A stretch of 64,000 nt of DNA, from assembly GCF_030450125.1 (NCBI RefSeq), contig NZ_CP123923.1:1178001-1242000 (forward strand), in the 5' to 3' direction. The translations under genes were made by a program, and so were the position numbers. This DNA is from Streptomyces sp. WP-1 (GTDB lineage: Bacteria > Actinomycetota > Actinomycetes > Streptomycetales > Streptomycetaceae). Positions 59,803 to 64,000 of the stretch are shown in pieces. The notes below the pieces were generated by a model. It did not search any database, was not told the DNA's origin, and saw only the letters and a list, made by a program, of their open reading frames with translations. The first letter of the stretch is position 1. Each line of letters begins with the position of its first letter.

Positions 59803-61254
59803 TCAGGGCTCCCGGTGCTCGGACGCCGCCCGTTCCAGCTCCGCCGCCTCCGCCCGTGCCAGCCGTGCCTCCGCCTCGACGTCGAGGGAGCGGGTCAGCC
59901 ACAGGTACAGGAGGGCGGAGGCGGGCAGCCCGATGAACAGGGAGATGTCCGCGCCGCCGAGCGCCTTCGCGGCGGGGCCGACGTAGAGGGTGCCGACGGA
60001 GAAGAACGGGACCATGACCGCGAAGCCGGCCAGGTAGGAGATGATGCCGTGCCAGCCCCAACGGCCGTAGATGCCCCGGGGGTTGAAGATCTCGGCGACC
60101 GCGTAGTGGCCCCGGCGCACCACGTAGTAGTCCATGAGGTTGACCGCGGTCCACGGGATGAACAGATAGAGGACCAGCAGCAGGAAGTCGTTGAAGTCGG
60201 CGAGGAAGTGGGCGGTGGCGGCGAGCGCGCCGATCACGGAGAGCGCGGCGGTGAGAGCGAGGGTGAGCAGCCGCGTCGAGAGCGTCGGCCGTACCCGTCG
60301 TACCGAGTCGATGGCGCTGATCAGGGTCAGCGAGCCGCCGTACATGTTGAGCGCGGTGACGGAGATCAGGCCCAGGGCGGCGAAGAGCAGCACGATCGCG
60401 CCGAAGCCGTCGAAGACCTTGTCACCGGCCGCGTCGATCGAGGTGATCGTCTCGAAGTGCGCGCCCGCCCAGGCCGCGAGCAGGGTGCCGAGGACCATCA
60501 TCCAGATGCCGCCGAGCGCGGAGCCGAAGTAGGTCCAGTAGAAGGTCCTGCGGACGGTCACGTCCGGCGGCAGGTAGCGGGAGTAGTCCGAGACGTAGAT
60601 GGCCCAGCTGATCTGGTAGCCGGCGACCACGCCGAACTGGGCGAGGAACGGCGTCCACTTGAAGGCGCCGAGGTCGAAGGAGCCGGCCGGGTAGTGCAGG
60701 GTGAGCAGGATGCCGACGGTGAAGATCCCGAAGACGACCAGGAAGACGTAGGTCAGGATCCGCTCCGCCTTGTGGATGATGTCGTAGCCCACCAGGGCGA
60801 TGACGAGCGCGAGCACGGTGACCGCGAGGACCCAGGGCTTCACCCCGCCGTGCAGCGTGGTGTGCAGGGCGTCGGCGGCGAGGATGCTGTTGAAGACGTT
60901 GAACCCCGCGTACTGCACATAGGCGAAGAGCCACACCAGGAGCGCGCCGACGTAGCCGAACTGCGGCCGCGACTGGATCATCTGCGGCAGGCCCAGCTGG
61001 GGTCCCTGGGCGGAGTGGAAGGCCATGAAGAAGGTGCCGAGGACAGTGCCGGCGACGATGGCCAGCAGCGACCAGATGAGATTGCCGCCGCCGGTGATGC
61101 TGATCAGTCCCACGGCCAGGGTGGCGATCTGGGCGTTGGACATGAACCACAGCGGCCCCAGGTGCCACAGTCTGCCGTGCCGCTCGTCCAGCGGGACGTA
61201 GTCGATGGACCGGACCTCGATCCCGGACGCTCTGCCCTGTGCCGACCCGCTCAT
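59803..61254 (-). CDS. NCS1-family nucleobase/cytosine-type permease
   Basis: Twelve-helix transporter (483 aa) of the nucleobase-cation-symport-1 family. Typical regions: LWFMSNAQIATLAVGLI near residue 34, SRPQFGYVGALLVWLFAYVQYAGFN near 92, WAIYVSDYSRYLPP near 230 (the conserved SDYSRY is a family hallmark) and LMDYYVVRRGHY near 384. ATG at 61254. Substrate could be cytosine, allantoin, thiamine precursor or another base-like compound. Divergent from an APC transporter with a palindrome between. Confidence 0.9.
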   Translation of the reverse strand: MSGSAQGRASGIEVRSIDYVPLDERHGRLWHLGPLWFMSNAQIATLAVGLISITGGGNLIWSLLAIVAGTVLGTFFMAFHSAQGPQLGLPQMIQSRPQFGYVGALLVWLFAYVQYAGFNVFNSILAADALHTTLHGGVKPWVLAVTVLALVIALVGYDIIHKAERILTYVFLVVFGIFTVGILLTLHYPAGSFDLGAFKWTPFLAQFGVVAGYQISWAIYVSDYSRYLPPDVTVRRTFYWTYFGSALGGIWMMVLGTLLAAWAGAHFETITSIDAAGDKVFDGFGAIVLLFAALGLISVTALNMYGGSLTLISAIDSVRRVRPTLSTRLLTLALTAALSVIGALAATAHFLADFNDFLLLVLYLFIPWTAVNLMDYYVVRRGHYAVAEIFNPRGIYGRWGWHGIISYLAGFAVMVPFFSVGTLYVGPAAKALGGADISLFIGLPASALLYLWLTRSLDVEAEARLARAEAAELERAASEHREP

Positions 61255-61406
61255 GCCGCCTCCCGCGCCCGTCGCGTCACTCGGATCACATGGTGCACCG
61301 GCGCGGGCCCGGTGACGAGAGCGCGGACGACGACACCCCGGGTGATCGCGGAGGGCCCGCACGGCACCGGAGATATCGCGGCCCGAGGGCCCCTGTGGTG
61401 CAGTTT

Positions 61407-61420
61407 TTCCGCGCGCGGAA
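61407..61420. promoter_or_regulatory. Palindromic operator-like element between divergent transporters
   Basis: Perfect 14-bp palindrome TTCCGCGCGCGGAA, preceded by a run of T, in the 275-bp gap between the NCS1 and APC transporter genes. It is the only strong dyad there and likely controls one or both genes. No regulator gene is adjacent. Confidence 0.5.
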
Positions 61421-61529
61421 TGCCCGGACGAGACAAGAAACGGCGATTTTGCGACAGGTAGGGGCATCGCCGACCATGACGGGGTCCCGGCGATCCCGGG
61501 ACGTCGGCTTGATGAGAGGCGCACCATCC

Positions 61530-62945
61530 ATGCACGTCACCGGAACCGCTCCCCCGCCGGCTCCGGCCCCCTCGGAGAGCCCCGCGGCGCCCGTGGGGGA
61601 CCCCCGGGGCCCGTCCGGCAGCCGGCACGCGCGCCGGTTCGGGCTGCCCGTGGCCACCGCGCTGGTCATGGGCAACATCATCGGCGGCGGCATCTTCCTG
61701 CTGCCCGCCTCCATCGCCCCCTACGGCACGGTCAGCCTGGTCGCCTTCGGGGTGCTGACCGTCGGCGCCATCGCCCTCGCGCTGACCTTCGGCAGGCTCG
61801 CCGCGCGCGATCCGCGCACCGGCGGCCCGTACGTCTACGCCCGCGGGGCGTTCGGCGACTTCGCGGGCTTCCTCGCGGCCTGGTCGTACTGGATCACCAC
61901 CTGGGTGTCGAACGCCGCGCTCGCCGTTGCCGCCGTCGGCTATCTGGACGTGCTGATCCCGGTGAGCGGACACCGCTGGACGGCGTGTCTGGCCGCGCTG
62001 GCGATCCAGTGGCTGCCCGCGCTCGCCAACTTCGCCGGCAGCCGGTACGTGGGCGCCGTGCAGCTGGTCTCCACGGTGCTGAAGTTCGTGCCCCTGCTGC
62101 TGGTGGCGGTCGGCGGGCTGTTCTTCTTCGACCCGTCCCGGCTCGGCCCGTTCAACTCCAGCGGCCATGGCGCGATCGGCGCGGTCTCCGCCTCCGCCGC
62201 GCTGCTGCTCTTCTCCTACCTCGGTGTGGAGTCCGCGGCGGTCAGCGCCGGTGAGGTCAGGAACGCCCGGCGCAATGTGGGCCGGGCCACCGTGATCGGC
62301 ACGGCGGGCGCCGCGCTGGTGTACCTGCTGGGCACGCTGTCCGTGTTCGGTACGGTCCCGCACGACCGGCTGGTCCACTCCACCGCGCCCTTCTCGGACG
62401 CCGTGAACGCGATGTTCGGCGGCAGCTGGGGCGGCTGGGCGGTGGCGCTCGCGGCGCTGGTGTCGATGGTCGGCTGCCTGAACGGCTGGACCCTGCTCAG
62501 CGCCCAGACCCCGTACGCCGCCGCCCGCGACGGGCTCTTCCCGGCCGCCTTCACCCGGCGCCGCCGGGGCGTGCCGACGGTCGGCGTCGGCGTCACCGTG
62601 GTGCTGGCGTCCCTGCTCACCGCGTACAACTACCTCTCCGGTTCCGGCAAGGTCTTCGAGGTCCTGGTCCTCGTCACCACCTTCACCGCGACCGTCCCCT
62701 ACCTGCTGGCCACCGCCGCCCAGCTCTTCCACCTCGTCTCCGGCCGCGCCGACCCGGTGGACCGGGGCCGGCTGGTCCGGGACGCGGTGGTCACCTCGGT
62801 CGCCGCCGCCTTCTCGATCTGGCTGATGGCGGGCGCCGGCTACGCGGCGGTGTACCAGGGCGCGCTGTTCCTCTTCGCCGGTGTCCTCGTCTACGCGGTG
62901 ATGACGGGCCGGCGGGCCCGGACGGCCGAGCGGCAGACCTCGTAA
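61530..62945 (+). CDS. APC-family basic amino acid/polyamine transporter
   Basis: Transporter of 471 aa with about 12 helices. The N-terminal helix motif MGNIIGGGIFLLP near residue 48 is diagnostic of the arginine-agmatine/ornithine antiporter branch, and SYLGVESAAVSAGEVRNARRNVGRA near 228 is the conserved inner loop (position). ATG at 61530; a second ATG at 61512 is in frame. Exchange substrate not determinable. The gene is opposite the NCS1 permease. Confidence 0.9.
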   Translation: MHVTGTAPPPAPAPSESPAAPVGDPRGPSGSRHARRFGLPVATALVMGNIIGGGIFLLPASIAPYGTVSLVAFGVLTVGAIALALTFGRLAARDPRTGGPYVYARGAFGDFAGFLAAWSYWITTWVSNAALAVAAVGYLDVLIPVSGHRWTACLAALAIQWLPALANFAGSRYVGAVQLVSTVLKFVPLLLVAVGGLFFFDPSRLGPFNSSGHGAIGAVSASAALLLFSYLGVESAAVSAGEVRNARRNVGRATVIGTAGAALVYLLGTLSVFGTVPHDRLVHSTAPFSDAVNAMFGGSWGGWAVALAALVSMVGCLNGWTLLSAQTPYAAARDGLFPAAFTRRRRGVPTVGVGVTVVLASLLTAYNYLSGSGKVFEVLVLVTTFTATVPYLLATAAQLFHLVSGRADPVDRGRLVRDAVVTSVAAAFSIWLMAGAGYAAVYQGALFLFAGVLVYAVMTGRRARTAERQTS

Positions 62946-62973
62946 CCGCGCCCCTCGGGCCGGGGGGAGGCGG

Positions 62974-64000
62974 TCACTTCCCCCGGTCGCGGGCCCGGCG
63001 GAACCGGTCCAGGCCCTCGGACAGCGCGATCACCGGTTCCGGGTAGTCCAGTGCGGCACGCTCCGCGCCGGGCAGCTGCCACGGCTCGTGCACGAACCGG
63101 TCGGCGACGTCCGCGAGTTCGGGCACCCAGCGGCGCACGTAGCCGCCGTCGGGGTCGTAACGCCGGGCCTGGGCCACGGGGTTGAGGACCCGGTTGGGGC
63201 GGGTGTCCGTGCCGGTACCGGCGACCCACTGCCAGTTGAGCTGGTTGTTGGCGATGTCGCCATCGACCAGCCAGTGCAGGAAGTGGTCGGCGCCGATCCG
63301 CCAGTCGACGTAGAGCGTCTTGGTCAGGAAGGACGCGGTGAGCAGCCGGGCCCGGTTGTGCATCCAGCCCTCGTGGCGCAGCTGCCGCATCGCCGCGTCG
63401 ATCACCGGATAGCCGGTACGGCCCTCCCGCCACGCCTCGATGTCGGCGCGCGCGGCCTGCCCCGTGCGCCAGCGGTCGCCCTTGGTGCGGTAGTCGGCGC
63501 GGGCGGCGGCCGGGCGGGCGGCGAGCACCTGGCGGTGGAAGTCGCGCCAGGCGAGCTGCCGTACCAGCGACTCGGCGCCCGGACCGCCGTGGCGGCGGGC
63601 CCGCTGGACCAGCTCCACCGGGGACAGGGTGCCGAAGTGGAGATGCGCGGAGAGCCGGGAGGTGGCGTCGGCGGCCAGGTCGTCGCGGGTGTCGTCGTAG
63701 GCGTCCAGGCCCGTGCGCCAGTAGGCGCTCACCCGCTTGCGGCCCTCGCTCTCGCCGCCGGCCGGCAGGGCGGGCGAGACGCCGGTGACATCCTTCCGGG
63801 CGGGCGGCTCCTCGCCCTTCACCCCGTCCGGCACGCGGATCCGGCGCGGGACGGCCAGCGGCGCGCGCAGCCCCGCCTGGGCCCAGCGCCGGTGGTACGG
63901 CGTGAAGACCGCGAAGTGGTCGGAACCGGCCGGGGTCAGCTCGCCGGGCGGTACGGCCACGGTCACCGCGTCGTGCACGAGCAGCCGCCGTCCGTCGGCC
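62974..64000 (-). CDS. phrB: Deoxyribodipyrimidine photo-lyase, partial at window edge
   Basis: C-terminal part (about 340 residues) of a class I CPD photolyase that repairs UV-induced pyrimidine dimers using FADH-; the N-terminal antenna domain lies beyond the right edge. FAD-binding motifs: SRLSAHLHFGTLSP and VRQLAWRDFHRQVL, GYPVIDAAMRQLRHEGWMHNRARL region, then DGDIANNQLNWQWVAGTGTD and NPVAQARRYDPDGGYVRRWVPEL (in order from the middle to the C-terminus). Monocistronic by context; ends 29 bp after the APC gene's stop (convergent). Confidence 0.93.
   Translation of the reverse strand, partial: ADGRRLLVHDAVTVAVPPGELTPAGSDHFAVFTPYHRRWAQAGLRAPLAVPRRIRVPDGVKGEEPPARKDVTGVSPALPAGGESEGRKRVSAYWRTGLDAYDDTRDDLAADATSRLSAHLHFGTLSPVELVQRARRHGGPGAESLVRQLAWRDFHRQVLAARPAAARADYRTKGDRWRTGQAARADIEAWREGRTGYPVIDAAMRQLRHEGWMHNRARLLTASFLTKTLYVDWRIGADHFLHWLVDGDIANNQLNWQWVAGTGTDTRPNRVLNPVAQARRYDPDGGYVRRWVPELADVADRFVHEPWQLPGAERAALDYPEPVIALSEGLDRFRRARDRGK

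Noticed and set aside
59626..61461. 611-codon plus-strand frame opposite the NCS1 permease
   Set aside because: Its Gly/Asp/Glu-rich sequence is the complement of hydrophobic membrane-protein codons, a usual artefact; the permease carries the SDYSRY family motif.

Overview
The window is high-GC, densely packed DNA with almost exclusively G/C third codon positions, GTG starts and 4-bp start/stop overlaps. Together with the gene families present (BFD-type FAD enzymes, monomeric isocitrate dehydrogenase, three-subunit PaoABC-like molybdenum enzyme, LuxR/AAA regulators, short sulfur leader peptides, P450 with ferredoxin) this points to a chromosomal arm or core-flank segment of a Streptomyces-like actinomycete. 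I saw no tRNA, rRNA, CRISPR array, transposase or phage gene.

Layout. 0-5.0 kb (minus strand): a five-gene valine/isobutyrate catabolic operon (mmsA, acyl-CoA dehydrogenase, 3-hydroxyisobutyryl-CoA hydrolase, mmsB, a further crotonase), preceded by an unmistakable cobalamin riboswitch at about 5.26-5.40 kb. 5.7-10.6 kb: a thioredoxin-like ferredoxin, a sterol-desaturase-family hydroxylase with its GntR repressor, and a divergent ferredoxin/ferredoxin reductase/P450 electron-transfer set with a clear operator between them. 10.6-13.6 kb: VanX-like dipeptidase, a small unknown ORF, a stand-alone type II thioesterase, a cold-shock protein and a decayed GH65 phosphorylase. 13.6-20.5 kb: PaoABC-like molybdenum oxidoreductase, a TetR regulator and a large flavoprotein/PNPOx/2Fe-2S fusion. 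20.5-25.9 kb: MerR-type-promoter-driven ABC exporter, membrane protein, crotonase, a 15-bp minisatellite, HEAT-repeat protein with a DNA-damage-type promoter. 25.9-30.0 kb: a kinase plus two FAD oxidoreductases resembling glycerol/glycerol-3-phosphate modules. 30.4-38.5 kb: unknown protein with a coupled uORF, two transport proteins, a large repetitive spacer, DUF4186, isocitrate dehydrogenase and a secreted protein. 38.8-43.8 kb: metY-metX, DUF5713, N-formylglutamate amidohydrolase-like protein and a second P450.

43.8-52.0 kb is the most unusual block: sigma factor, small unknown protein, cytoplasmic subtilisin-like protease, CHAT (caspase-like) TPR protein, LuxR/AAA regulator and an astacin-type zinc protease. 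Both divergent intergenic regions carry the same 12-bp box, suggesting one regulon and possibly a protease-based signalling or self-destruction system.

52.0-59.7 kb is a second coherent block, here read as sulfur scavenging: two flavin-dependent monooxygenases, an amino-acid-type ABC importer and a glutathione-transferase-like protein. Each of the three transcription units is headed by its own 40-49 codon ORF ending in a related HIDL-RV-SALC-like motif, i.e. probable attenuator leader peptides. The window ends with an NCS1 permease and an APC transporter in divergent orientation around a perfect palindrome, and the C-terminal part of a DNA photolyase cut by the window edge.
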